Part shown: one piece after another, positions 25,115 through 33,778 of the stretch
How positions within the stretch are numbered: the first letter of the stretch is position 1
How the letters are laid out: each line of letters opens with the position of its first letter
NCBI GenBank assembly: GCA_023406895.1
Contig: JAEXTV010000023.1
Location: 62,001-126,000 of the forward strand
Direction of reading: 5' to 3'
Source of the DNA: Bacillota bacterium
GTDB taxonomy: Bacteria; Bacillota; Clostridia; Christensenellales; SZUA-584
DNA: 64,000 nt
Program-made: the position numbers and the translations under genes
Notes under the pieces: model-generated
Databases searched by the model: none
What the model was told of the DNA's origin: nothing
Seen by the model: the letters and a program-made list of their open reading frames with translations, nothing else

Positions 25115-26680
25115 ATGGCATACAGAGCTTTGTACCGTACTTGGCGGCCTGCACGGTTTGCCGAGGTATCCGGGCAGGATCATATCGTCAAGGTGCTCGC
25201 CGGACAGATCGAAGCCGGGCGTATTGCGCATGCCTATCTTTTCTCGGGGCCCCGCGGCACAGGCAAAACAAGCCTTGCCAAGATTTTCGCGCGTGCCGTG
25301 AACTGCGCATCACCGGAGGGCAGCGAACCTTGCGGCAAGTGCGCCGTGTGCGCCGAAACATCGGCAGAAAACCCGGTGGACATCGTGGAAATCGACGCGG
25401 CATCCAACAACGGCGTGGACAGTGTGCGAGAAATTCGCGAACGCGTGAACCTGCTGCCCGCTGTCTGCCGCTACAAAGTCTATATTATCGACGAAGTGCA
25501 TATGCTTTCAAAGGGCGCGTTTAACGCGTTATTGAAGACGCTCGAAGAACCGCCCGCGCATGTGATATTTATACTCGCCACCACCGAGCCGCACAAGCTG
25601 CCCGCCACCATACTCTCGCGCTGTCAGCGTTTCGATTTTAAGCGCATCGCCGCAGACGATATCACGGCCCGGCTGGCCGAAGTTGCCCAAGGCGAAGGAT
25701 ACGAATTTGAGCGCGAGGCCCTGCAGATGATTGCACAGGCGGCGGAGGGCGGCCTTCGCGACGCGCTCTCGATACTCGACCAGTGCGCCTCATCGGGCGC
25801 GGTCACACGGCAGAGCGTAACCGCGGCGCTCGGAAGCGGCGGCACGCAGCAGCTGTTGGATCTCGTGAGCCGCATCACGGCTTACGACGAGAAAAGCGCT
25901 CTTGAGCAGCTTGCGGCGCTGTTGAGCGCGGGCGCAGACACGCGCGCGCTGATTAAAGATCTTTCGGAAGCGTTCCGCAAAATGATGTGGCTCTCTGTGG
26001 GCGCGGGAGATGCAGATCACACCGGCCTCGAAGACATGGCCAAACGTTTCGGCAAGAACGCTTGCGTCCGTGCGCTGAATATATTGATACAAAAAGAATA
26101 CGAAATGCGGCAGAATCTGCGCGCGGATATCGTGCTCGAAACGGCTGTGATGGCGCTGATGGCTCCTGAAGATGACCCGTCATCATCCGACAAAGCACGC
26201 ATTGAAAAGCTCGAAGCGCGGTTGGCTGCGCTCGAGCAGCGCCCGTTCGCCGCAGCGCCCGAGCAGACTGTGAAGCAGACGGCTCCCCCGGCTGATAAGC
26301 CCGCCAAATCGGCGGCTAAAGCCCCCAAAGCCGTTCCGTCTGTATCCGCTCAGCCGGACAGCAGCGACGCGCAGACGCTCTGGTATAAGGTGCTCGATAC
26401 ATTGAAAACGGATGCTTACTTTGCATACCCGCATGCAGCCAAAGCCGTGAATGCGGCGCACCGCGGTGCCGATACGCTCGACATCACGTTCGGCTCCCGC
26501 GCGGAAGTGGCTGCCGATTTTTTAAAGCAGCCTGCCGCGATGAAGGCGCTCGGTGATGCGATAGCAAAAACGGCTGGTAAAGCCATGAACATCAGTGTCA
26601 TTGTGGAGAAGGAACACGGTTCAAAATCAGGCAATACGGACATACTTGCGATGTTTGGAGATAAAATCGAAGAAATATAA
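25115..26680 (+). CDS. dnaX: DNA polymerase III subunit gamma/tau
   Basis: Clamp-loader ATPase of the replicative polymerase. It has 521 residues. The AAA+ domain begins MAYRALYRTWRPARFAEVSGQ. Walker A is GPRGTGKTS, the zinc-binding Cys cluster is C-x8-C-x2-C-x2-C (NCASPEGSEPCGKCAVC), Walker B is YIIDEVHML, and the sensor is ATTEPHKLPATILSRCQRFDF. Domain III (about 210-340) is followed by an Ala/Pro/Lys-rich linker (about 370-420) and a C-terminal domain IV/V-like part. GGAGG precedes the ATG. It heads the conserved dnaX-ybaB-recR cluster. Confidence 0.97.
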   Translation: MAYRALYRTWRPARFAEVSGQDHIVKVLAGQIEAGRIAHAYLFSGPRGTGKTSLAKIFARAVNCASPEGSEPCGKCAVCAETSAENPVDIVEIDAASNNGVDSVREIRERVNLLPAVCRYKVYIIDEVHMLSKGAFNALLKTLEEPPAHVIFILATTEPHKLPATILSRCQRFDFKRIAADDITARLAEVAQGEGYEFEREALQMIAQAAEGGLRDALSILDQCASSGAVTRQSVTAALGSGGTQQLLDLVSRITAYDEKSALEQLAALLSAGADTRALIKDLSEAFRKMMWLSVGAGDADHTGLEDMAKRFGKNACVRALNILIQKEYEMRQNLRADIVLETAVMALMAPEDDPSSSDKARIEKLEARLAALEQRPFAAAPEQTVKQTAPPADKPAKSAAKAPKAVPSVSAQPDSSDAQTLWYKVLDTLKTDAYFAYPHAAKAVNAAHRGADTLDITFGSRAEVAADFLKQPAAMKALGDAIAKTAGKAMNISVIVEKEHGSKSGNTDILAMFGDKIEEI

Positions 26681-26691
26681 GGAGGTTTCTC

Positions 26692-27036
26692 ATGGCAAAG
26701 AGAAAATCTTTCGGCGGCGGCGGCGCAATGAACATGGGGTCCATGCTCGCCAAAGCACAGAAAATGCAGGCGGATATGGCGGCGGCGCAGGCCGAAGCCG
26801 AGCAGGCTGAAGTGGAAGCCACCGCGGGCGGCGGTGCGGTCACCGTGAAGGCGAACGGTGCCAAAAAAATCATCAGCATCAAAATCTCCCCTGAAGCGGC
26901 CGATCCCGATGATATCGAGATGCTCGAAGATCTGATCATGGCCGCGGTCAATGAAGCGATTACCAAAGCGGAAACCGTGATGCAGCACAAAATCAATGCG
27001 GTGACCGGCGGCATCGATCTTGGAGGCATGTTCTAG
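26692..27036 (+). CDS. ybaB: YbaB/EbfC nucleoid-associated protein
   Basis: 114 residues. A Gly-rich start is followed by the helix MLAKAQKMQADMAAAQAEAE, the strand region VEATAGGGAVTVKANGAKKI, and the conserved SPEAADPDDIEMLEDLIMAAVNEA. It binds DNA as a dimer and lies between dnaX and recR as in most bacteria, which suggests a role in recombination or replication-linked DNA binding. AAGGAGG lies before the ATG, 11 bases after dnaX. The N-terminus is slightly longer than average because of the KSFGGGGAMNMG stretch. Confidence 0.95.
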   Translation: MAKRKSFGGGGAMNMGSMLAKAQKMQADMAAAQAEAEQAEVEATAGGGAVTVKANGAKKIISIKISPEAADPDDIEMLEDLIMAAVNEAITKAETVMQHKINAVTGGIDLGGMF

Positions 27037-27037
27037 C

Positions 27038-27643
27038 TTGAGCGGCATCATAGAACCAGTGGCGCGGCTGATCAATCAGTTTGCGAAGCTGCCCGGCATC
27101 GGCCAGAAAACCGCACAACGTCTCGCGTTTCACGTGATTCATATGAGCGACAACGACGTTGAGGAGTTCGCGAAGGATTTGTTTTACGCAAAAAAAGCGG
27201 CGGTTTACTGCCCCAGCTGCGGTAACCTCATGCAGCAGGGCGAGCCGCTCTGCGGTATCTGCGCCGACCCCGCGCGCGACGGCTCACTGATTTGTGTGGT
27301 TTCGGATATCAAGGACGTGCTCGCCATCGAAAAAACGCGCGAATTCAAGGGCGTATATCATGTGCTGCACGGCGTGATCTCGCCCATGGACGGCATTGGT
27401 CCTGACGATATCAATATCGCGGGGCTTATTGACCGGCTTGCGGGCGGCACCGTGAACGAAGTGATCCTTGCGACCAATCCGGATGTTCAGGGTACGGCCA
27501 CAGCCGCCTATATCGCGAAGACGATCCGCCCGCTCGTATCCAAAATCACGCGTATCGCGCATGGCGTCCCCGTGGGTGCGGATCTTGAGTATACAGACGA
27601 GGTGACACTTTCGCGCGCCATTGAGGGACGCACACTGTACTAG
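27038..27643 (+). CDS. recR: Recombination mediator RecR
   Basis: Works with RecF and RecO to load RecA on gapped DNA. It has about 201 residues. The helix-hairpin-helix KLPGIGQKTAQRLAFHVI, the C4 zinc finger CPSC...CGIC (about 55-70), and the Toprim domain (CVVSDIKDVLAIEKT to TNPDVQGTATAAYIA) with the Walker-like end VPVGADLEYTDEVTLSRAIEGR are all present. I use the TTG at 27038, which immediately follows ybaB and has GGAGG about 11 bases before it. A TTG at 27020 inside ybaB is the alternative. The non-ATG start may keep its level low. Confidence 0.94.
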   Translation: MSGIIEPVARLINQFAKLPGIGQKTAQRLAFHVIHMSDNDVEEFAKDLFYAKKAAVYCPSCGNLMQQGEPLCGICADPARDGSLICVVSDIKDVLAIEKTREFKGVYHVLHGVISPMDGIGPDDINIAGLIDRLAGGTVNEVILATNPDVQGTATAAYIAKTIRPLVSKITRIAHGVPVGADLEYTDEVTLSRAIEGRTLY

Positions 27644-27706
27644 GTATACAAACAGTGATAATTGGCGATAATACACAGCATCAACCTTAATTTGGGAGGA
27701 TGCGGT

Positions 27707-27895
27707 ATGGAATTAAACGAATATTCAAATGATGTGAAGCGCGCCTTTGCCATCTGGCAGGCAGCCCAGAACTATTTTGACAATGTGGCGGACCCAGATC
27801 TTGTCGATTTTGCGATATACGATATGGAAGCGGCCAAAAAGAGATATGTATACATGCTTAAAAAAGCCAGAGAGATGCATAAAGAAGCCTTGTAG
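27707..27895 (+). CDS. Small DUF2508 (YaaL-like) protein
   Basis: 62 residues, acidic and helical: MELNEYSNDVKRAFAIWQAA, then an aromatic segment, DFAIYDMEAAKKRYVYMLKK and a charged end. This matches DUF2508 (YaaL), which follows recR in Bacillus and many Clostridia. The function is unknown. GGGAGGA lies before the ATG; an upstream in-frame start would lack this site. It is the last gene of the dnaX operon, followed at once by a strong terminator. Confidence 0.85.
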   Translation: MELNEYSNDVKRAFAIWQAAQNYFDNVADPDLVDFAIYDMEAAKKRYVYMLKKAREMHKEAL

Positions 27896-27903
27896 GCACG
27901 TTC

Positions 27904-27931
27904 GCAGAGACACCTTGTCTCTGCTTTTTTT
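27904..27931 (+). terminator. Terminator of the dnaX-ybaB-recR operon
   Basis: GCAGAGACA and TGTCTCTGC form a perfect nine-pair stem with a three-base loop, followed by seven T. It lies 8 bases after the stop codon. Confidence 0.92.
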
Positions 27932-28047
27932 ACTCTTTTTTTGTGCAATTTTGACACGTTCTGATACATCCCGTCAGCATGACGTTATTGATTATGACAA
28001 TAAACACTGATTTCATGACATATCGCCATGAAACGGTGCTTTTTTGC

Positions 28048-28076
28048 TTGTACGGTTTTCAATTATACTATATAAT
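28048..28076 (+). promoter_or_regulatory. Promoter of the first HD-GYP gene
   Basis: TTGTAC (28048-28053), a 17-base spacer and a perfect TATAAT (28071-28076). The start near 28083 rules out start codons further upstream and gives a long leader. Confidence 0.55.
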
Positions 28077-28199
28077 TTTTTATATAATGTTTACCTGTTA
28101 ATCACACAAATTCGCAAAAGTGAGACTTTTAAAGTGCGCACGAAAAAAAGCGGTCAAGATCACAGCAAAAACAACGGGGAACAAAAAGGGGTATGGCCA

Positions 28200-28904
28200 T
28201 TGGAGCAAATACAACTGATTGGCAACAACATTGCCAAACTGCCTCCCCACGATATCGGCGAAAGCCAGTCATTCTCCGACCTCTATCCTGCCGGGCCGGA
28301 TATTTTCAGCTATCCAACCGAGGTTCTATGGCAGATATTCGCTGATTCAAATGGAACAACGTGGCGGCAGATTCTTGATTCCCTTTATACCCGATACGGG
28401 TGGGTTTACGAGCATTCGGTCAATGTGGCACTCATTTCGGTCATGATCGCCGTTGAGTTGAATCTGGACAGAAATTCATTGTACAACCTAACGCTTGGCG
28501 GCCTGCTGCATGATGTTGGCAAGCTGCTGGTTCCCATGACGATTATACAAAAAAACACGTCATTAAGCGAAGCGGAAATGAACCTTGTAAAAAAACACAG
28601 TGAGCTTGGGATGAGCCTTGTGGCGGGCTGCGGCCTCAACAGTGATTGCATGTCGGTGATCATGCAGCATCACGAACGGCTCGATGGCAGCGGCTATCCG
28701 TACGGGCTCAAATCGGATGAGATCCATCCGCTGGCCAAAATCACGATGATCGCCGATGTGCTGGATGCCATCACATCTTACCGGCCATACCGTCCTGCGC
28801 GAAGTATTGGCGAAGCCATTTCGCTCATCAAACAGGAAGGCGATAAGTTCAGCCGCGATCTTGTGGGCGTGATGGAAAAGCTGCACCGCAGACTCAGAAG
28901 ATGA
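28200..28904 (+). CDS. HD-GYP domain cyclic-di-GMP phosphodiesterase (first copy)
   Basis: Predicted to hydrolyse c-di-GMP. The HD-GYP domain fills most of the 234 residues: an EHSVNVALISVMIA helix, HD in LLHDVGKLLVP (about 102), KKHSELG, QHHERLDGSGYP (about 157) and ITMIADVLDAITSYRPYRP. All metal-binding His/Asp appear to be kept, so it should be active. There is no sensor or membrane domain. The start is uncertain: TTG 28200 has AAGGGG 10 bases upstream, while GTG 28134 is the alternative and would add 22 residues. It is closely related to the next gene, a tandem duplication. Confidence 0.85.
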   Translation: MEQIQLIGNNIAKLPPHDIGESQSFSDLYPAGPDIFSYPTEVLWQIFADSNGTTWRQILDSLYTRYGWVYEHSVNVALISVMIAVELNLDRNSLYNLTLGGLLHDVGKLLVPMTIIQKNTSLSEAEMNLVKKHSELGMSLVAGCGLNSDCMSVIMQHHERLDGSGYPYGLKSDEIHPLAKITMIADVLDAITSYRPYRPARSIGEAISLIKQEGDKFSRDLVGVMEKLHRRLRR

Positions 28905-29387
28905 CTGCGCCCAACAGCTAAGCACATCGCTTATTCTTTAGGGTCCTTTTCTCGCCGAAAGCTCTCTCATGGCTGTTGGTGTGTGCTTGCCATAAAAAGG
29001 TGACAGCATTTTTAAGTGCCTGCGTCACTTTTTCAATATCCCTGCGGCCCTAAAAATCAATGCGGATTCATATCGCATATCAGCGATACAGTTTTGTGTG
29101 CTATCAGCTGTCTGATATCACCCCAAGCATGAATCGGCCATAATTCCGGAGCAAGAAAGCAATGCAAACGTCTCTATGAAAAAGCTTTTTATCATCCCAC
29201 ACAACGGGCATTTTGCGCCTTCGGTCATCCATTTCAAACATCTCCGAAATCAGTATAAACAAGATAATCCAACTTTTACTTGAGATTTTACGTATTATAC
29301 AATATAATGGATACAATATAACACTACACTGTTATGTCATTACACATTTATACCACTTATTTTCACAATAAAGAGAGGAACCAGGCA
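28905..29387. other. Spacer between the two HD-GYP genes
   Basis: 483 bases. CCAACAGC near 28911 and GCTGTTGG near 28974 are inverted but 55 bases apart and lack a T run. The second HD-GYP promoter is at 29280-29308. A 70-residue minus frame (29104-29316) has no ribosome site and is not called. Confidence 0.35.
29280..29308 (+). promoter_or_regulatory. Promoter of the second HD-GYP gene
   Basis: TTGAGA (29280-29285), a 17-base spacer and a perfect TATAAT (29303-29308). Start near 29315. Confidence 0.6.
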
Positions 29388-30221
29388 GTGTATACCGACA
29401 GAAACATTTATGACCAGGAGGGTCATCTGCTCTTCAGAAAGAATCGGCCGGGACATCGCGCCGACGAAAATCAAAATCAACCCATCAAAACCCTGCAATT
29501 GTTTTCTGGCCCCAACGCTCAAAAAGCATATCCCCCCGCGTTCGATGATGAACAAAAGGGCCATCCAGCCCAAATGATCCGCACGTCACATATCCACGAT
29601 TTATTTCAGCTTAAAGATGAGAATCTGATAGAACGTTCTGCACAAATTCTTGGCAACACGATCAACAGCCCACAGAACGAGCTGTTGAGGCATATAATGG
29701 ATACGATTTATTGCTTCTGTGAATGGGTATACACGCACTCCGTCCACGTGGCTTTGATATCCTTGATGATAGCTGACAGATTGAACATGGATGAGAAACA
29801 AAAAGAGACGCTTGCCGCCGGGGCTTTGCTTCATGATGTGGGTAAACTTAAGGTGCCCACAGCCATACTTGAGAAGGATTCGTCGCTCAGCGATAAGGAA
29901 ATGGCACTCATGCAAAAGCATTGTGAATTCGGCATCGACTTGCTGGCGGTCTATGGCCTGCCGCAGGACGTCCTGAATGTGGTCATTCAGCATCATGAGC
30001 GTTTGGATGCAAGCGGGTACCCTAACAGGCTCAAATCAAACGAGATCAGCCGTCTGGCAAAAATCACGATGATTGCGGATGTGATAGACGCCGTCACATC
30101 ACATCGGCCTTACCGCCCCGCGCGCAGCCTTGATACGGCTGTCCGAATTGTCAAGCAAGAGGGAACAAAATTCTGCAGTAAATATGTCGATATTCTTGAT
30201 GAGCTTTGCCGAAAAAGCTAA
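29388..30221 (+). CDS. HD-GYP domain cyclic-di-GMP phosphodiesterase (second copy)
   Basis: 277 residues. It starts at GTG 29388 (then YTDRNIYDQEGHLLFRK), with AGAGAGG 9 bases upstream. The N-terminal 100 residues are a short strand-rich segment and a linker. The HD-GYP domain has THSVHVALISLMIA, LLHDVGKLKVP (about 147), KHCEFG, QHHERLDASGYP and ITMIADVIDAVTSHRPYRP. It is like its neighbour except that the usual DG of HHE-x-x-DG is DA. The metal ligands are kept, so c-di-GMP hydrolysis is expected. The separate promoter and terminator show that it is an independent unit. Confidence 0.88.
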   Translation: MYTDRNIYDQEGHLLFRKNRPGHRADENQNQPIKTLQLFSGPNAQKAYPPAFDDEQKGHPAQMIRTSHIHDLFQLKDENLIERSAQILGNTINSPQNELLRHIMDTIYCFCEWVYTHSVHVALISLMIADRLNMDEKQKETLAAGALLHDVGKLKVPTAILEKDSSLSDKEMALMQKHCEFGIDLLAVYGLPQDVLNVVIQHHERLDASGYPNRLKSNEISRLAKITMIADVIDAVTSHRPYRPARSLDTAVRIVKQEGTKFCSKYVDILDELCRKS

Positions 30222-30277
30222 GAATGCTTTGAAACTAACTGATTTATTATAAAACAGATCAGGTACGAAAGAATCAA

Positions 30278-30332
30278 GTAAACCGGTGTTTGGCGTGCCC
30301 AGCTCATATTAAGCCGGTTTACGTATCTTTTT
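30278..30332 (+). terminator. Terminator of the second HD-GYP gene
   Basis: GTAAACCGG (30278-30286) and CCGGTTTAC (30314-30322) pair perfectly around a 27-base loop, followed by GTATCTTTTTG. Confidence 0.7.
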
Positions 30333-30456
30333 GTTCAGTATACACAATGCATCTGTCATGCGCTGTTAAGAAAAGATATCACAGCAAACAAGTGATTGCC
30401 AATACATCTATGAACTGGTATGATATTTTTGTATTTTTAATTCTAAGGATTCATTG

Positions 30457-30669
30457 ATGATTTGCAGACGGTGCAACAGCCAGAATGTGATTGTGACCGC
30501 AGTTGCCGAGCAGCGCCCGCGCGGCTGCCTGCTCACGCTGTTTTATATCTTCCTGCTCCTCATCCCCGTCATCGGCTGGATTGCGCTTTTTATGCTGATA
30601 CGCGGAAGGCGTTCGCGTACCGTCACATACGCGGTCTGCCAAACCTGCGGCCACCGCCGCCGCGTGTGA
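30457..30669 (+). CDS. Zinc-ribbon membrane protein, 70 residues
   Basis: Starts MICRRCNSQNV. An N-terminal CxxC (CRRC) and a C-terminal CxxC (CQTCGHRRR) form a split zinc ribbon. Between them lies one membrane segment (about 24-46, LLTLFYIFLLLIPVIGWIALF), which may fold as a hairpin around the Pro. AAGGAT lies before the ATG. Proteins of this plan are common in Clostridia and Lactobacillales without known function. It is convergent with the EAL gene. Confidence 0.75.
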   Translation: MICRRCNSQNVIVTAVAEQRPRGCLLTLFYIFLLLIPVIGWIALFMLIRGRRSRTVTYAVCQTCGHRRRV

Positions 30670-30718
30670 AGACCGGATGACTTCTATCCGTATGCCCAGA
30701 CAGGTTTCAGGCTAATTT

Positions 30719-31954
30719 CTACCACTCCGCCGTGCAAAAATCCATGCACAGTATAAATTTTTGATTCTCCGCGTTTTTAAAAACCTCCGCAAACGTCACG
30801 CATAGATTCCCCGTCGCGAGCGACACATATGGCTCCGTCACGTATTTATCGCGTTTGCCGTTCGTCACATGAAAATAATACCGCTTCATCGAATGGTCCG
30901 CACCGGGCCGCGCCGAATAGAATATGAGGTTGTCGCGCGCGCCGCATTTGCCGCTGCCAAACACGGTATCGCTGCACTGCAGCCCGTTTTCATTCAGCAC
31001 ATAGGCGCATTCCATGGTGCTGTGCTTACCCACAATGCTGCGCAGCCTCTCGTCAAAATTCTCGGCGCCGGTCAGCTCGGTCAGCGCCTTTTTGGCAATC
31101 GACGCAATCCTGTCGAAAGCGCGCTGTTCAAAGCGGAGCGTTTCGGCAATGTATTGCTTATAGTTATCAGCCAGCATATTGATGCGGCTGTTTGCAAACG
31201 GTTCGGCGGACAGTTCGGCGGGCTTTGAGAAATAAAAGCCCTGTATCATGTTAACGCCGAGGCGCAGTGTTTCTATCGCTTCCTGCTCTGTTTCCACGCC
31301 CTCGGCCACCACCATCGCGCCAATCTGCGTGGCCAGACGGATCAGCGACTTGACCACCTCCTGCTTATGGTAGTCGTTTTCAATACCACGAATCAAAGCG
31401 ACATCCACCTTAATGATATCGGGCTTCACGATGGGAATGCGGTCAAGATTAGAGAATCCGGCCCCCACATCATCAAGCGCAAGCAAGAAGCCGGCGCCGC
31501 GGTACCTGTCTATAAATTCTTTGAGCGCACTGTTGTCGAGCACTTTTGCTTCATTGATCTCCACAACGATATTGTTCGGATGAATACCGTACTTTTGCGT
31601 CTGTTTAATCAGATAATCGCTTCCCTTCACCTGATCAAGAACGGATGCGTCAAGATTGATAAACAGCAGCTTATCCTTATTCTGCGGATAGATTTTCCCG
31701 AACGCCTCCAGCACTTTCTCGCGGCACAGCCTGTCGAGCTCCAGTGTAAGCCCCTTTTTCATCGCGGTTTCAAAAAGCGCTTTGGGCGAAACGGTGGTTT
31801 CTCCCTCAAAGCCGCGAATGAGCCCTTCCATACCGCAGACGACCTTTCTCGTCATGTACACAACCTGTTGAAAATGCGCGGTCAAGTCCTCGTTTTTTAA
31901 TATTCTTTTGATGTCCGGTTCTTTTCTTGTCTGTCCCGATGCTGCAAATATCAT
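30719..31954 (-). CDS. EAL-domain cyclic-di-GMP phosphodiesterase with C-terminal sensor-like domain
   Basis: 411 residues. The EAL domain (about 15-250) keeps the catalytic signature: the first motif reads EGLIR (E-x-L-x-R), followed by NLDAS, VVEINE, LDDVGAGFSNLDRI, KVD, AEGVET and QGFYFSKP. It should therefore cleave c-di-GMP to pGpG. The C-terminal part (about 265-411), with CAYVLNENGLQCSDT and SMKRYYFHVTNGKRDKYVTEPYVS, resembles a Cache/PDC-like ligand domain as in YkuI. It has no membrane helix, so any ligand would be cytoplasmic. I start at ATG 31954 (MIFAASGQT); an upstream TTG is less likely. Single gene. Confidence 0.9.
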   Translation of the reverse strand: MIFAASGQTRKEPDIKRILKNEDLTAHFQQVVYMTRKVVCGMEGLIRGFEGETTVSPKALFETAMKKGLTLELDRLCREKVLEAFGKIYPQNKDKLLFINLDASVLDQVKGSDYLIKQTQKYGIHPNNIVVEINEAKVLDNSALKEFIDRYRGAGFLLALDDVGAGFSNLDRIPIVKPDIIKVDVALIRGIENDYHKQEVVKSLIRLATQIGAMVVAEGVETEQEAIETLRLGVNMIQGFYFSKPAELSAEPFANSRINMLADNYKQYIAETLRFEQRAFDRIASIAKKALTELTGAENFDERLRSIVGKHSTMECAYVLNENGLQCSDTVFGSGKCGARDNLIFYSARPGADHSMKRYYFHVTNGKRDKYVTEPYVSLATGNLCVTFAEVFKNAENQKFILCMDFCTAEW

Positions 31955-32257
31955 CGCGTCTTGTCCGCCTTTCAAAAAAAGAAACCCTTGAACAAACCCA
32001 TGAATCAGGTCTGATCAAAAGCGTCATTGCTTTTTATATTCAAGTTATCCCTATGTTTCCCCATTTTTAAAAATAGCTGTTATTCTAAGTATTTATAACA
32101 CAATTGATAAAAAAGTAACAAGACAAAATACCTTTTTTATTAACTTTTTCATATTCGAGCATGCCCAAACCCAAAAAGGATATCAGAAGCGAGCCGCAAA
32201 AGAAGTGTGATATAATAAAGCTAAATTTTTGAAAGCAACGAAACCGGAGGGGATCAT
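31955..32257. other. Divergent spacer EAL / dapF-like
   Basis: AT-rich. TGATATAAT at 32208-32216 is an extended -10 for the dapF-like gene, about 42 bases before its ATG. No clear promoter is seen for the EAL gene. Confidence 0.4.
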
Positions 32258-33115
32258 ATGAGTGAACTGATTTTTAAAAAGTATCACGGACTTGGCAACG
32301 ACTATCTTGTTTACGATTGTCTGAAAAACGGCAAGCAGCTGACCGCCCCCATGATCAAAGCCGTCTGCGACCGGAATTTCGGCCTCGGTTCCGACGGCAT
32401 GCTGATCGGGCCGATACAAGAAAACGGCATGCGCGGCGTGCGCATATTCAATCCCGACGGCAGCGAAGCCGAGAAGAGCGGGAATGGGGTGCGCATTTTT
32501 TCTGCCTACCTCAAGGATGCCGGATATGTGAAAAGTAACGCCTTTGATTTACAAACGCTCGGCGGTACAGTCAGTGTCACGTTTCTTGACGACACGGGCA
32601 AAGCGATGCGCGTCTCTATGGGTCGGCTGTCTTTCGACAGCGGCGACGTTGGTGCGGTGGGCACCCCCCAAACACTTGTGGATGTACCTCTCGAATTCGG
32701 CGGCAAGGCGTACCGCTGCACCTGTGTGTCCATCGGCAACCCGCACTGCGTGATCCCAATGGACGAAATTTCAAAGGAGAAGGTTTGCGAGATCGGGCAG
32801 TACTCCGAAACGGCTAATTACTTCCCGAACCACATCAACACGCAGATCGTCAAGGTGCTTGACCGAAACAACATTCAAATTGAAATATTTGAGCGCGGCG
32901 CGGGCTACACGCTTGCCTCGGGTAGCAGCAGCTGCGCGGCCGCCGGCGCGGTGTATCAGCTGGGTCTGGCAGATTCCCCGATGATCGTTCATATGCCCGG
33001 CGGCTCATTGAAAATCGAGATTTCAAAAGACCTCGACGTTTTTATGACGGGCCCGGTTGTTTATGTGGGCACCATGCTGCTCAGCGAGGATTTTTTTGAG
33101 ACGCTGCCAACATAA
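32258..33115 (+). CDS. Diaminopimelate epimerase-family protein with both catalytic Cys replaced by Ser
   Basis: 285 residues with the DapF double-hotdog layout: KYHGLGNDYLVYD at the start, CDRNFGLGSDGML, and SIGNPHCVIP in the second half. In known DapF the two acid/base residues are Cys, in DGSxAxxCGNG and ERGxGxTxACGTG. Here these read NPDGSEAEKSGNGVR and ERGAGYTLASGSSS, so both are Ser. The fold and binding loops are kept, but proton transfer by Cys is lost. It may be a slow or different isomerase, or a non-enzymatic relative; automatic annotation would call it dapF. CGGAGGGG precedes the ATG. It is convergent with folT. Confidence 0.88.
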   Translation: MSELIFKKYHGLGNDYLVYDCLKNGKQLTAPMIKAVCDRNFGLGSDGMLIGPIQENGMRGVRIFNPDGSEAEKSGNGVRIFSAYLKDAGYVKSNAFDLQTLGGTVSVTFLDDTGKAMRVSMGRLSFDSGDVGAVGTPQTLVDVPLEFGGKAYRCTCVSIGNPHCVIPMDEISKEKVCEIGQYSETANYFPNHINTQIVKVLDRNNIQIEIFERGAGYTLASGSSSCAAAGAVYQLGLADSPMIVHMPGGSLKIEISKDLDVFMTGPVVYVGTMLLSEDFFETLPT

Positions 33116-33128
33116 ACGGCAATACAAA

Positions 33129-33159
33129 AACAGCGGAGCAATCCATCTGCTCCGCTGTT
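33129..33159. terminator. Bidirectional terminator between dapF-like gene and folT
   Basis: AACAGCGGAGCA (33129-33140) and TGCTCCGCTGTT (33148-33159) form a perfect 12-pair stem with a seven-base loop. On the minus strand five T follow directly; on the plus strand the T run is weak. Confidence 0.88.
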
Positions 33160-33169
33160 CATATTTCAT

Positions 33170-33712
33170 TTAAGCACTGGCCATTTTGAACCGTTTGTTC
33201 ACGATCGGCGACAGGCTGTCGATCAGCACCATCAGCAGCCATGCATACAAAGGCAGCTCCACCGCCGCGCCGATCAGTCTGGCCGGAAGCAGCACCGCAA
33301 GAGGGACACCGTAAAATGCCCAGACGAAAAAGCTGTTGAGCACCACCGAGCACACCACCTGAGCGGTCAGCGCCACGCCCGTCGCCTTCCAAATGGTGTT
33401 CTTTTTGCTGCGCATATAAAATACACCCGCAATCACGCCGAACAGCGCCATGGTTAATGAGAATACCGGATTATATGCCCCGATCTGCACCCCCATAAAA
33501 AAGCCCGCCGTATCGGCCACAAACCCCACAATACCCCCGGCGAGAGGCCCGAAGAAAATACCCGCAAGCATCACGGGCAGCGGTGTGAGCGAAAGTTCCA
33601 CCGTTTTTAAGCCAGTGAAATTGAGCTCTACCGAGAGAAACGCGCTGAACACAGCGCCCAGCGCCGCAAGCAGCGCCATGATGATCATTGTACGAACGTT
33701 ATAATTTTTCAT
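33170..33712 (-). CDS. folT: Folate ECF transporter S component
   Basis: 180 residues with about six membrane helices, the fold of ECF substrate-binding (S) components: MIIMALLAALGAVFSAFLSV, then LSLTPLPVMLAGIFFGPLAGGIVGFVADTAGF. The G-x-x-x-G-x-x-G-x-x-D pattern and the N-terminal ALLAA helix, which docks on EcfT, are typical. Folate or THF specificity is inferred chiefly from the THF riboswitch in its leader (33779-33872). The energising EcfA/EcfT genes are not in the window, so it probably uses a shared ECF module. AAGGAGG precedes the ATG. Confidence 0.9.
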   Translation of the reverse strand: MKNYNVRTMIIMALLAALGAVFSAFLSVELNFTGLKTVELSLTPLPVMLAGIFFGPLAGGIVGFVADTAGFFMGVQIGAYNPVFSLTMALFGVIAGVFYMRSKKNTIWKATGVALTAQVVCSVVLNSFFVWAFYGVPLAVLLPARLIGAAVELPLYAWLLMVLIDSLSPIVNKRFKMASA

Positions 33713-33778
33713 ACAAAAGAACCTCCTTCCCTTGAATATAGCAAAGACACGCCATTAAGAGAAAAAGGTTTCTCATAA

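Noticed and set aside
29104..29316. 70-residue minus-strand frame between the HD-GYP genes
   Set aside because: It covers the convincing promoter of the second HD-GYP gene and has no ribosome site.
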